Assembly: GCF_003350405.1 (NCBI RefSeq) | Contig: NZ_QQAW01000006.1 | Coordinates: forward strand, 124,001 to 188,000 | DNA from: Gluconacetobacter liquefaciens | GTDB taxonomy: Bacteria > Pseudomonadota > Alphaproteobacteria > Acetobacterales > Acetobacteraceae | Length of the DNA: 64,000 nucleotides | Reading direction: 5' to 3' | Shown: positions 52,921 to 62,454 of the stretch, one piece after another | How the letters are laid out: each line of letters opens with the position of its first letter | Numbering within the stretch: position 1 is the first letter of the stretch | Program-made: the position numbers and the translations under genes | The notes under the pieces: model-generated | Databases searched by the model: none | Told to the model about the DNA's origin: nothing | What the model saw: only the letters and a program-made list of their open reading frames with translations

Positions 52921-55900
52921 ATGCATAACAGTTCGACGTCCGAGCCCAAGACCACTACTCGGGATGAGCCCATCGCCATCATCGGCGCATCCTGCCGCCT
53001 TCCCGGGGCGCCGGACGTTAACAGCCTGTGGCAGCTGCTGGACGAGGAACGCGAAAGCGTGCGGCCGATCCCGGAGAATCGCTTTCCATTACGGGATTAC
53101 TGGCATCCTCGTCGCGGCGAGACGGGCAAGTTCTATGCCACCCGTGCCTCCACCCTGGACGAGATTGAACTGTTCGATGCCGCCTTTTTCGGCATTTCGG
53201 CCCGCGAGGCCCGACAGATGGACCCGCAGCAGCGGCTGTTGCTGGAACTGGCGTGGGAAGCCCTGGAAGACGCCGGCACGACGGCGGAGCGCGTCGCGTC
53301 GGCCGGTGTGTATGTCGGTGCGTCGGGCCTGGAATATGCCAATCTGCGCCTGACCGACCCCTCGTCGGGCAATGCCTATTTCATGCCCGGCAACACGCTG
53401 AGCATCTTCTCCAATCGCGTGTCGTACGCGCTGGGCCTGCATGGGCCGAGCATGACCATCGATACGGCGTGCTCGTCGTCGCTGTTCGCCCTGCATGAGG
53501 CTTGCGAGGACCTGCGCGCCGGCCGGACGAGCGTGGCGCTGGTCGGTGGTGTCAGCATGCTGCTGACGCCCTATCCCTTCATCGGGTTCTGCGCGGCGAG
53601 CATGCTGTCCCCGACCGGGCGCTGCCACGCCTTCAGTGCCGATGCCGATGGCTATGTCCGTGGCGAGGGTGGCGTCATGCTGCTGCTCAAGCCGTTGTCG
53701 GCGGCGCGGCGGGATGGCGACGATGTCCGCGCGGTCATCATGGCCAGCGGGATCAATGCCGATGGACGGACGCCGGGGCTGACCTTCCCCAGCGCCCAGG
53801 CCCAGGCCGACCTGTTGCGCGAGGTTTATGATCGGGCCGGCGTCTCGCCGGATCAGATCGCCTTCGTGGAGGCCCACGGCACCGGCACCCAGGCGGGAGA
53901 TCCGGTCGAGACGACGGCGCTGGGCAAGGCCCTGGGCCAGTTGCGCGCAACGGCGCTGCCGATCGGCTCGATCAAGACCAATCTCGGCCATCTGGAACCG
54001 GCATCGGGCCTGGTCAGCATGTTGAAGGCCATGCTTGCGCTCCAGAACCGACGCCTGCCGGCCTCGCTGCATTGCGCGAACCCGAACCCGGCCATTCCCT
54101 TCGCCGAGCTTAATCTGGAAGTCGTCACCGAGGCGCGTCCGCTTGACGATGGCCCGCTGATTGCCGGTGTCAATAATTTCGGTTTCGGCGGCGCCAATGC
54201 CCATGTGGTTCTGGCCAGCGCGCCGATCGAACCGGCAGACGCGCCGGTCGCCGTGCCGGCGTCGGACGATGCTGTGCCATTGCTGCTATCCGCGCGCTCC
54301 GAGGCTGGTCTGGCCAGTCTTGCGCGGGTCTGGTCCACGCGGACCTGGACCGATTCCGAACTGCGCGGCCTGGCGACCCGACGCGCCCACCTGCCGCATC
54401 GTCTGGGTGTTCCTGGCGGGGATGCGGCGGAGATGCGCGCGGCGTTGGCGACGTGGGTGGAGACCCGCGCCCAGACCGATGTCGTCACCGGACAGGCCCT
54501 TGCACAGGCGCGCACCGTCTTTGTCTTTTCCGGCAATGGCAGCCAGTTCTCGGGCATGGGGCAGGATCTGCTGGAAATCAGCCCCGTTTTCGCCGCCGGG
54601 GTGGCGGAGGCGGATGTGGCATTGCGTCCGCATCTCGGCTGGTCGGTTCTGGAGGCGATGCGCTCGGGCGACTGGTCGGCCGATCCGGCCGATGTTGCGC
54701 AGCCGATGCTGTTTGCGTTCCAGATCGGCGTTCTGCGCGGGTTGGAACGGCAGGGACTCAAGGCCGACATCGTCGTTGGCCATAGCGTCGGGGAAATCGC
54801 GGCCGGGGTGCATGCCGGCATGCTGGAGATGGACGAGGCCGCGCGCATCGTTGCTCTACGCAGCCGCCATCAGGCGACCGCGCCCGGCGGTGGCATGATC
54901 GCGCTCCATGGCGATGCCGAAGAGGCACGGCGGCTTCTGGCCGAAGCCGGGCCGACGCTGGAGATTGCGGCCTTCAATGCACCCAACGCGCTGGCGGTGG
55001 CCGGCGAGGCCGACGCGCTGGACCGACTGGAGGCGGCGAAGGGCAGCTCGTCGCTGCTGATCCACCGCCTGAAGGTGGGGTATGCGTATCATAGCAGCCA
55101 CATGGACCGGATTGCCGAGGCGCTGATCCGCGATCTGGGTGCGATCACCGCACGCCAGCCTGAGCGGCTGATGATCTCGACCGTGACCAGCCAGCCTTTC
55201 ACGGTGCTGCCCGATGCCGATTACTGGTGGCGGAATGTCCGCGCGCCGGTGCTGTTTGCGGAATCGGTGCGTCAGGCGTCGGCCGAAGGGGGCTCGGTCT
55301 TTATCGAGATCAGCCCCCGTCCGGTCCTTCAACATTATCTGCGCGACATTCTGCGCGGTGGCGATACGCAGTCGCGCGTGATGCCGGCCGTGCCGGCCAA
55401 GATTACCACCGACCCGTTCCCGCGCACCGCGCTGGCATGTTTTGCGGCGGGCTGCGACATTCTGTCCGCGGCGCATTTCGCAGGACCTGCCCATGTGCGG
55501 GGCCTGCCCGGCGTGCAGTGGCAGCGCGAGCGGCATTGGTACGAACCGACCGAGGAAGCGCTGGCGGTGCTGTGGAACCAGCAGGGTACGCATCCCCTGC
55601 TGGGCGGCCATGGCAAGACGGATGCCAGCGAATGGACCGCGCATCTGGATGGAGCGGTGCAGCCCTGGCTGGCCGACCACAAGGTGGGCGAGACGATCGT
55701 TCTGGCGGCCGCCTGCCTGATCGAATTCGCCTTTACCGCCGCGCGGGCGACGTGGCCCGAGGCCGAGATTCTGGAATTGCGCGATTTCCAGATCCTGCGT
55801 CCGGTGATCATCGAACAGACGCAGTTGCGCGAGATTCGGGTGCGATTGGGGGCAGACGGCGCTGTGACCATCGACAGCCGGCCCCGGCTGTCGCAGGCGG

Positions 55901-58900
55901 TCTGGACGCGCCATGCCACCGCCCGTGCCGGCCTGTCGCCGGTCGCGCCTGCGGCCCTGCCGGCGGCCGCGACCGATACCGACATGACCGGTGATGCGCT
56001 CTATGCCATCGCGCGTGCTGCCGGACTGGCTTATGGACCAGCCTTCCGCCGTGTCGGTGCGATCTCGATGGCCGAGGGGCGGGTCGAGGCGACCCTGACG
56101 GGCGCGGCGCCGCTCGACGGGCTGACCCTGGACCCGACGGCGCTGGACGGGACTTTCCAGGCGCTGGTCGGGTTGGCGGTCAACCATGCCGATGCGGCCG
56201 AAGCGCCTCTGCCGCGCAAGTTCGGCGTGATCCGGCTGGACCTGTCGGCCGGGCCCGCTGCCCGGGGACAGGCTGCCGTTACAACGTCCGGCCCGCGCGA
56301 GACCGAGGCCGATATCGTGATGCTGGATGCTACCGGCCGCGCCGTGCTGTCGGCAACCGGCTGCTGGTTTACCCGCATGCCGGGCGAACGGCCGGTGCCG
56401 GTCGCCGAGCGCAGTTTCCACGAGATCTGGCTGCCGTCTCCCGTGGCGTCGGCTCCGCTGTCCGACGAGCGGTTCCTGGCGCTGCGCCCGGCCATGGAAA
56501 CGCCGGCCGGCGATGCGGACGACAAGGATGCCGGGCTGCTGGCTCATACGATCCTGTCTGGTCAGTCTTCGCCGACCGGGGATGCTCCGGATACCGCGCG
56601 GTTGTGGCAGACGCTTTTCCTCGACCTGCCGCAATGGCTGCCGGCGGCGTTGCTGCTGGCGTGGATCGACGAGCGGAAGAATGCGGCGGTCGCCGCCGAC
56701 GATGCGTTCCCCGACGTGGCGTTCCGGCAGTTGCTATCCGGCCGCAGTGTGGAACTGGCGGCCGAGCAGATCGCGACCACCATCGCGGCCTATGCGCAGG
56801 ACTGGCCGCAGGACCGCCCGCTGCGCGTGCTGGAACTGCACGCCGACCGCGCCGCGCTGACGCGGCAGCTTTTGCCGCGTCTGGCAGACCTGCCGGGCCG
56901 GCTGGACTACACGATCCTGGAGCCGAACCGCGAGCGGCAGGCGCGGTTGCGGCCGACCGTGCTGGCACATCTGCCCGGCATCGTCATGGCCGAGACCGTG
57001 CCGGCGGGCGCGTATGACGTGCTGGTTGCCTATGCACCCGGCCTGCACGGCCAGGTGCCGGCGGCGACGCTGGCCCATGCCGATCGTCTGGCGCCGGGCG
57101 GCCTGATCCTGGTGGTGGAAGCCGCCGAGGATGCCGGCTGGGCCACGTTGCGCGACCTGTCGCCCGAGCCGCTACTGACGATCGGAGCCTGGCGCGACCT
57201 GCCGCACCGCCTGCGCGCGGTGGCGGAAAGCGTGCCCGCCCAGGCGCCCTTCCCGCTCGCCCTGCTTGCGGCGGTCGCGATCGACGCAGAAGAAGCCGAG
57301 GTTGAAGCCGTCTCGGCGGCGCCGGTGATTCGCCTGTCGCATGCTCCCGGGCAGGCTGCCGGGGATGACACCGCGCGGACCGCCCAAGCGATGCTGGCCC
57401 TGGCCCGTGACGCCCGTGCCGCCGCCGAGGCCGGGGAGTGCCTCGCAATCGTGACCCGCGATGCGGCGACCACGCCGCATGAGGCCGCACGTGTCGCGCT
57501 GGGCCGGACGATCGCCAACGAGTTCCCTGCCCTGCGCTGTCGCCGGATCGACCTGTCCGCCGGCCTGTCGGAGACGGCGGTTGCGGCGGCGCTGGACGCG
57601 GAGCGCAATGCGACCGATGACGAGCGCGAAGTGCGCTGGACGGCAGACGGACGCTTTGTGCGCCGCCTGCGCGAGGGCCTGCCGGCCCGCGCCGCTGGTC
57701 CGAAGGAAGATGTTCGACTGATTCAGCCCGTGCCCGGCCCGCTGGACCGGCTGTGCTGGATGCCCGAGCCCAGGGTTGAACCCGGCCCGCGCGACGTGGT
57801 GATCGACGTGCAGGCCAGCGGCCTGAACTATCGCGATGTGCTGTCGGCCATCGGCATGTTGCCCGACGAATTGCTGCTGGACGGTTTTGCCGGTGCCACG
57901 CTGGGCATGGAATGCGCGGGGACCGTGCTGGCGGTGGGTGCGGAGGTGACCGACCTTGCCCCCGGCGACCGGGTGATGGCGCTGGCTGCCGCCGCCCATG
58001 CCAGCCGGGTGGTGACCGACCGGCGCAGCGTCTTCGCGCTGCCGGAATGGTTGTCTTTCGCGGCGGGTGCGACCATCCCCGTGACGTATCTGACCGTGCT
58101 CTATGCGCTGGAGACCGTTGGCCAGTTGCGGGCCGGCGAGACGATCCTGATCCATGGCGCGGCCGGCGGTGTCGGTCTGGCGGCCATTCAGTACGCCAGC
58201 CATGTCGGCGCACGCATCATCGCCACCGCCGGCTCGCCCGCCAAGCGGGCGGCCCTGCGCGAACTGGGGATCGAGACCGTGCTGGACAGCCGGTCGCTGC
58301 GCTTCGGGGCCGATGTGCTGGCCGCGACCGGTGGGCAGGGCGTGGATGTGGTGCTGAATGCCCTGAGCGGCGAGGCCATGGAGCGCAGCCTGGAACTGGT
58401 GCGCCCGTTCGGCCGCTTCCTGGAACTGGGCAAGCGCGACTTCCTGGCCAATACGCGCGTCGGCATCGGCCCGCTGCGACAGAATGTCAGCTACCATGCG
58501 ATCGACGTGGATGCGCTGGTGCGGCACCGGCCGGACCTGGTTTCGACCGTGACCGACCGCCTGCATACGCTGCTTGAGGACGGGGCGATCGGGCCGCTGC
58601 CCTATACCGCTTTCCCGGCCTCGGCCGCGACGGATGCGTTTGCGCTGATGCGGACCTCGGCGCATGTCGGCAAGATCGTGCTGACGATGGGGCCGGTGCA
58701 TGTGCCGCCCGCGCTGGATGTGCCGGCCGACCGCACCATGCTGGTGACGGGCGGGACCGGCGGCTTCGGCGCACGGGCCGCGCGGTGGCTCGTGACCCGT
58801 GGAGCGCGCCATCTGGTGCTGGTGAGCCGGCGTGGACCGGCGGCCGAAGGTGTGGCGGCGTTGCGCGAAACGCTGCTGGAGGCCGGCGCCCGGACCGTGG

Positions 58901-59943
58901 AGGTGCGGGCCTGCGACGTGACCGACCATGCGGCGCTGGCGGCGCTGATTGCCGAGATCCGCGCGACCATGCCGCCTCTGGGCGGGATCGTGCATGCCGC
59001 CGTCACGGTGGCGGACGGGCTGGTGGCGACGCTGTCCGAGGAACAGGTGACGGCTTCGGTGCAGGCCAAGCTGGCCGGCGCGCTGTCGCTGGACGCACTG
59101 ACGCGGGATGATCCGCTGGCGCTGTTCCTGGTCTTCTCGTCCGCCACCATCACGCTCGGCGCGCCGGGCCAGGGTGCCTATGTGGCGGCCAATGCGGCGG
59201 TCGAGGCGCTGATCCAGCGCCGGCGCGATGCGGGGCTGCCCGGTTGCGCCGTGCGCTGGGGGCCGATCGGCGATGCCGGCTTCCTGGAACGCAACGAAGC
59301 GGCGCGCGAGGCGCTGGACCGGCGGCTGGGCGCGCGCTCGATGCGCTCGATGGCCGCGCTGGATGCCCTGCCCGACCTGCTGGCTTCCTCCGACCCATGG
59401 CCGGTGCTGGCGGAAATGGACTGGCAGGCCACGGGCAGCCTGCCGATTCTGAGCGAACCGTTGTTCGGCGCCGTGGCGCGGCGCCGGGACGAGGACGGCG
59501 ATAGCGGCGACCTGATGAGCCTGCTGGCCACGGCCACCGAGGAACGGCGGGAAGAGATCGTCGCCGACCTGATCCTGGGTGAACTGACCCGCATCATGCA
59601 GACCGACCGCGAGGCCCTGCCCCTGGACCAGCCGCTGGCTGAACTGGGCATGGATTCGCTGACGGCGGTCGAACTGGCGCTGGGGCTGGAACGCCGGCTG
59701 GGCGTGTCGCTGCCCGGTTTTGCCTGGCAGGAAATGACGGTGCGGCGCGTTGCGCGCCAGGTCTCCACCCTGCTGGGCAACAAGGGGCAGGAAACCGCCG
59801 CCACCACGCCGGACGAGGCGGTGATGGCGCGCCATCTGGCCTCGGACGAGGAACGGAACGTGGTGGTCGAGGCCGGCGAGGTTGCCGAAGGGACCGGGAC
59901 GCCCGAGCCCGTGTTTTCGAACGAAGAAGAAGCGACTCGATGA
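52921..59943 (+). CDS. Iterative highly reducing type I polyketide synthase (RkpA-like)
   Basis: From the ATG at 52921 the protein has 2340 residues. KS (about 15-440): Cys184 in DTACSSS, His319 in EAHGTGT, His357 in KTNLGHLE. AT (about 535-830): Ser622 in GHSVGEI, and YAYH at the specificity motif. DH (about 890-1160): His920 in ADHKVGE, Asp1076 in LDPTALDGTF. Degenerate methyltransferase region (about 1230-1420). ER (about 1605-1925): GAAGGVGLAA near 1746. KR (about 1935-2170): TGGTGGFG, Ser and Tyr in VFSSATITLGAPGQGAYVAAN in pieces. ACP: Ser2246 in GMDSLTAVEL. There is no thioesterase. A full reducing loop means a saturated fatty-acid-like chain. It overlaps the alpha-oxoamine synthase gene (ATGA), the likely release enzyme. 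Confidence 0.92.
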   Translation: MHNSSTSEPKTTTRDEPIAIIGASCRLPGAPDVNSLWQLLDEERESVRPIPENRFPLRDYWHPRRGETGKFYATRASTLDEIELFDAAFFGISAREARQMDPQQRLLLELAWEALEDAGTTAERVASAGVYVGASGLEYANLRLTDPSSGNAYFMPGNTLSIFSNRVSYALGLHGPSMTIDTACSSSLFALHEACEDLRAGRTSVALVGGVSMLLTPYPFIGFCAASMLSPTGRCHAFSADADGYVRGEGGVMLLLKPLSAARRDGDDVRAVIMASGINADGRTPGLTFPSAQAQADLLREVYDRAGVSPDQIAFVEAHGTGTQAGDPVETTALGKALGQLRATALPIGSIKTNLGHLEPASGLVSMLKAMLALQNRRLPASLHCANPNPAIPFAELNLEVVTEARPLDDGPLIAGVNNFGFGGANAHVVLASAPIEPADAPVAVPASDDAVPLLLSARSEAGLASLARVWSTRTWTDSELRGLATRRAHLPHRLGVPGGDAAEMRAALATWVETRAQTDVVTGQALAQARTVFVFSGNGSQFSGMGQDLLEISPVFAAGVAEADVALRPHLGWSVLEAMRSGDWSADPADVAQPMLFAFQIGVLRGLERQGLKADIVVGHSVGEIAAGVHAGMLEMDEAARIVALRSRHQATAPGGGMIALHGDAEEARRLLAEAGPTLEIAAFNAPNALAVAGEADALDRLEAAKGSSSLLIHRLKVGYAYHSSHMDRIAEALIRDLGAITARQPERLMISTVTSQPFTVLPDADYWWRNVRAPVLFAESVRQASAEGGSVFIEISPRPVLQHYLRDILRGGDTQSRVMPAVPAKITTDPFPRTALACFAAGCDILSAAHFAGPAHVRGLPGVQWQRERHWYEPTEEALAVLWNQQGTHPLLGGHGKTDASEWTAHLDGAVQPWLADHKVGETIVLAAACLIEFAFTAARATWPEAEILELRDFQILRPVIIEQTQLREIRVRLGADGAVTIDSRPRLSQAVWTRHATARAGLSPVAPAALPAAATDTDMTGDALYAIARAAGLAYGPAFRRVGAISMAEGRVEATLTGAAPLDGLTLDPTALDGTFQALVGLAVNHADAAEAPLPRKFGVIRLDLSAGPAARGQAAVTTSGPRETEADIVMLDATGRAVLSATGCWFTRMPGERPVPVAERSFHEIWLPSPVASAPLSDERFLALRPAMETPAGDADDKDAGLLAHTILSGQSSPTGDAPDTARLWQTLFLDLPQWLPAALLLAWIDERKNAAVAADDAFPDVAFRQLLSGRSVELAAEQIATTIAAYAQDWPQDRPLRVLELHADRAALTRQLLPRLADLPGRLDYTILEPNRERQARLRPTVLAHLPGIVMAETVPAGAYDVLVAYAPGLHGQVPAATLAHADRLAPGGLILVVEAAEDAGWATLRDLSPEPLLTIGAWRDLPHRLRAVAESVPAQAPFPLALLAAVAIDAEEAEVEAVSAAPVIRLSHAPGQAAGDDTARTAQAMLALARDARAAAEAGECLAIVTRDAATTPHEAARVALGRTIANEFPALRCRRIDLSAGLSETAVAAALDAERNATDDEREVRWTADGRFVRRLREGLPARAAGPKEDVRLIQPVPGPLDRLCWMPEPRVEPGPRDVVIDVQASGLNYRDVLSAIGMLPDELLLDGFAGATLGMECAGTVLAVGAEVTDLAPGDRVMALAAAAHASRVVTDRRSVFALPEWLSFAAGATIPVTYLTVLYALETVGQLRAGETILIHGAAGGVGLAAIQYASHVGARIIATAGSPAKRAALRELGIETVLDSRSLRFGADVLAATGGQGVDVVLNALSGEAMERSLELVRPFGRFLELGKRDFLANTRVGIGPLRQNVSYHAIDVDALVRHRPDLVSTVTDRLHTLLEDGAIGPLPYTAFPASAATDAFALMRTSAHVGKIVLTMGPVHVPPALDVPADRTMLVTGGTGGFGARAARWLVTRGARHLVLVSRRGPAAEGVAALRETLLEAGARTVEVRACDVTDHAALAALIAEIRATMPPLGGIVHAAVTVADGLVATLSEEQVTASVQAKLAGALSLDALTRDDPLALFLVFSSATITLGAPGQGAYVAANAAVEALIQRRRDAGLPGCAVRWGPIGDAGFLERNEAAREALDRRLGARSMRSMAALDALPDLLASSDPWPVLAEMDWQATGSLPILSEPLFGAVARRRDEDGDSGDLMSLLATATEERREEIVADLILGELTRIMQTDREALPLDQPLAELGMDSLTAVELALGLERRLGVSLPGFAWQEMTVRRVARQVSTLLGNKGQETAATTPDEAVMARHLASDEERNVVVEAGEVAEGTGTPEPVFSNEEEATR

Positions 59944-61226
59944 CAGGACCGAAATTCGGCCGACGGCTGGGCGAACGCATCAAGCTGCTGGCCAGCCTGT
60001 CGGGCAGCGCACCGGCGGAGAGCAGCACGCGCGGCTGGTCGCTGCCGGGCGTGGAGGAAATGGAGTTCATCGCCAAGCGGGCGGCGGCGCTGGGCGTCTC
60101 CGACCCGTTCTTTCGCCAGCATGACGGGTTGGCCGCCGCCACGACCCTGATCGACGGGCGGGAATACATCAATTTCTCGTCCTACGATTATCTGGGGCTG
60201 AATGGTGATCCGCGCGTCATCGCCCAGGTGGAAAAGGCCCTGCACCGCTACGGCACGACGGTTTCCGCCAGCCGCATGGTCTCCGGCGAACGGCCGTTCC
60301 ATCGGGAACTGGAGCGGGCGCTGGCCGACTGGCATGGTGCCGAGGATTGCGTGGTGATGGTGTCGGGCCACGCGACCAACGTGACCACGCTGGCGCAGCT
60401 GATGCGGCCGGGCGACCTGATCATCCATGATGCGCTGGCTCATAACAGCCTGATCCAGGGCGCGATCCTGTCGGGCGCGCGGCGCATTGCGTTTCCGCAT
60501 AACGACGTGGCGGCGGCGCGCGAGCAATTATGGATGCACCGCAGGGCGCACAAGCGCGCGCTGCTGGTTCTTGAAGGCCATTACAGCATGGATGGCGACA
60601 TCCCTGATCTGGCGGCGTTCGTGGAGCTGGCCCGCGAGTTCGACTGCATGACGCTGGTGGACGAGGCGCACTCGACCGGCGTGCTGGGCGCGCGCGGGCA
60701 TGGCATTGCCGAAGAGACCGGTGTGCCGCCCGACTCGATCGATCTGTGGATGGGCACGCTCAGCAAGAGCCTGATCTCGTGCGGCGGCTACATTGCCGGC
60801 CGGGCCGATATCATTACCTACCTGAAGCGCACCGCCGCGGGCTTTGTCTATTCCGTCGGCCTGCCGCCGACCAATGCGGCGGCCTCGATGGCGGCGCTGG
60901 ACATTATCCGCGAGGAACCCTGGCGCATCGCGCGCCTGCGCGAGAACGCGACGCTGCTGCTGCGTCTGTTCCGCGAGGCCGGTTTCGATACCGGGACCTC
61001 GGAAGGCTACGGCATCGTGCCGCTGGTCACCGGCAGTTCGCTGCTGGCCGGCCGGCTGTCGCAGGCGCTGTTCGAACGCGGGCTGAATGTCCAGCCCATC
61101 ATCCACCCGGCCGTGCCGGAGAAGGCGGCCCGGCTGCGCTTCTTCGTCAGCGCCTCACACACGTCCGGGCAGATCGAGCAGACGGTCTCGATCGTGACTC
61201 AGGCGCTGCGCGCCCTGTCGGAATAG
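59940..61226 (+). CDS. Alpha-oxoamine synthase (AONS/SPT family, RkpG-like)
   Basis: The 428-residue PLP enzyme belongs to the family of 8-amino-7-oxononanoate synthase, 2-amino-3-ketobutyrate ligase and serine palmitoyltransferase, which condense an amino acid with an acyl thioester with loss of CO2. NFSSYDYLGLNGDPRV, SRMVSGERPFHRELE, LVDEAHSTGVLG and the PLP Lys in GTLSKSLISCGGYI are intact. It has an extra N-terminal stretch of about 55 residues. Translational coupling to a thioesterase-less PKS suggests that it releases the polyketide chain as an amino-ketone. The amino acid used cannot be told. A biotin role is unlikely, as no other bio genes are near. Confidence 0.88.
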   Translation: MTGPKFGRRLGERIKLLASLSGSAPAESSTRGWSLPGVEEMEFIAKRAAALGVSDPFFRQHDGLAAATTLIDGREYINFSSYDYLGLNGDPRVIAQVEKALHRYGTTVSASRMVSGERPFHRELERALADWHGAEDCVVMVSGHATNVTTLAQLMRPGDLIIHDALAHNSLIQGAILSGARRIAFPHNDVAAAREQLWMHRRAHKRALLVLEGHYSMDGDIPDLAAFVELAREFDCMTLVDEAHSTGVLGARGHGIAEETGVPPDSIDLWMGTLSKSLISCGGYIAGRADIITYLKRTAAGFVYSVGLPPTNAAASMAALDIIREEPWRIARLRENATLLLRLFREAGFDTGTSEGYGIVPLVTGSSLLAGRLSQALFERGLNVQPIIHPAVPEKAARLRFFVSASHTSGQIEQTVSIVTQALRALSE

Positions 61227-62419
61227 GCTGACAATATCCGCCGCACCGAGCCCTCGACCGCGAGGGCTCGCCCCTCGGGGGTGAAGAAATCGCCTTCGAC
61301 CAGGACTTCCTGGATCAGCATGCGGCAGAACGCATCGAGCAGTTCGGCATCGGGCCTGCTGGCCTCGCGCCAGAAGAGATCCAGCGGTTCCTGGAACGTC
61401 AAGCCCGGAACGTCGTAGATCGCTTCGCCCAGAATCTTGACCGGGCGGTTGCGCCGCAGGGCGAGCAGCCCGACCGTGCTGTTGACCGTGACGATCCCTT
61501 CGCTGGCGTCCAGCACGGGTTCGAGCAGGCCCTCGGCCATGAAATAGACCCGTGCCGCAATGCCCAGAGCGCGCGCGCGCTGGGTGATCAGCCCTTCCCA
61601 GTCCATCAGGCGCGGATCGAGCGGATGGCGGCGGACGACCAGGGAGAGCGTGTCGGGCGCATGCGCGGCGAAGGAGGCCAGGATCTGTTCCAGTGCCTCG
61701 GCCATGCCGCGAAACGGCGAATGGACCCGCAACTGGTAGTCGCCATCCAGTTGCATCGGCACCAGCATGAACGGCCCCTGGGGCAGGATCGCGTCCTTGG
61801 GCTTGCGCACAAGGCGCCCCGTCCAGTCCCGCAGCCACCCTGCATATTCCACGAACGGACTGACCGCCGCATGGAAACGCGCGTGGGGAAACAGCGCCGT
61901 CATGGCCACGCGCAGGCCGTGATAGGAGACATCGTAGACCGCGCGCCGCAGGAAATCGGAATGAGGCTCGTAATGCATGGGGGGCCACGGTGCCTGGCCC
62001 CGTTCGCGGATATGCGCGGCATCGCGCGGCAGGGCCGAAAAGCCGTTGACGCCATGGGGCTCCAGCGTGATCCAGCCGGGCCTGAGATAGCCTTCCTCGA
62101 ACACCCAGATGGCGATGCCGTGCGCGCGCGCGATTTCGGTTGCCACGAGATGAATCGGGCGGCAGTCGCCGAACAGGATGATCGCATCCGGCTTGTCGGC
62201 GGCGATGATCTTTTCGAGGAAGGCAGGCAGGGCGCGCTCGCGCCCGCGAAACCATGTGACATCGTGCGAAAAGACGACGTCGCCGCCATTGAAAGCAATG
62301 CGGCGGACATGATGGCCGGCAGCCCGGAGCGCAATCGCCAGTTCGGAAAAGAACGGCGTGGCATTCCCTTGCAGCATCAGAAAACTTAGCAAACCGTTCC
62401 CACCTTCCCCATCCGTCAC
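61199..62419 (-). CDS. kpsS: Capsule polysaccharide biosynthesis protein KpsS (RkpJ-like)
   Basis: The 406-residue protein (Capsule_synth family) contains LMLQGNATPFFSELAIAL, RRIAFNGGDVVF, VFEEGYLRPGWITLEPHGVNG in pieces, FMLVPMQLDGDYQLRVHSPF, VVRRHPLDPR and VTVNSTVGLLAL. KpsS starts the beta-Kdo linker on the lipid anchor of group 2 type capsules; KpsC extends it. The start is a GTG at 62419 with a weak site; a TTG about 8 codons later after GGAAGGTGGG is possible. Its 3' end overlaps the convergent alpha-oxoamine synthase gene by 28 bp. Confidence 0.9.
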   Translation of the reverse strand: MTDGEGGNGLLSFLMLQGNATPFFSELAIALRAAGHHVRRIAFNGGDVVFSHDVTWFRGRERALPAFLEKIIAADKPDAIILFGDCRPIHLVATEIARAHGIAIWVFEEGYLRPGWITLEPHGVNGFSALPRDAAHIRERGQAPWPPMHYEPHSDFLRRAVYDVSYHGLRVAMTALFPHARFHAAVSPFVEYAGWLRDWTGRLVRKPKDAILPQGPFMLVPMQLDGDYQLRVHSPFRGMAEALEQILASFAAHAPDTLSLVVRRHPLDPRLMDWEGLITQRARALGIAARVYFMAEGLLEPVLDASEGIVTVNSTVGLLALRRNRPVKILGEAIYDVPGLTFQEPLDLFWREASRPDAELLDAFCRMLIQEVLVEGDFFTPEGRALAVEGSVRRILSAYSDRARSA

Positions 62420-62454
62420 ATGAACGCCCCATGGCGCGCCTGTCCGCGATACCG

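Noticed and set aside
57172-59835. 887-codon open frame on the minus strand inside the PKS
   Set aside because: Antisense to the ER, KR and ACP domains, which are intact on the plus strand.
59940-61226. bioF (8-amino-7-oxononanoate synthase for biotin)
   Set aside because: Same enzyme family, but no biotin genes are near and the gene is coupled to a thioesterase-less PKS next to capsule genes.
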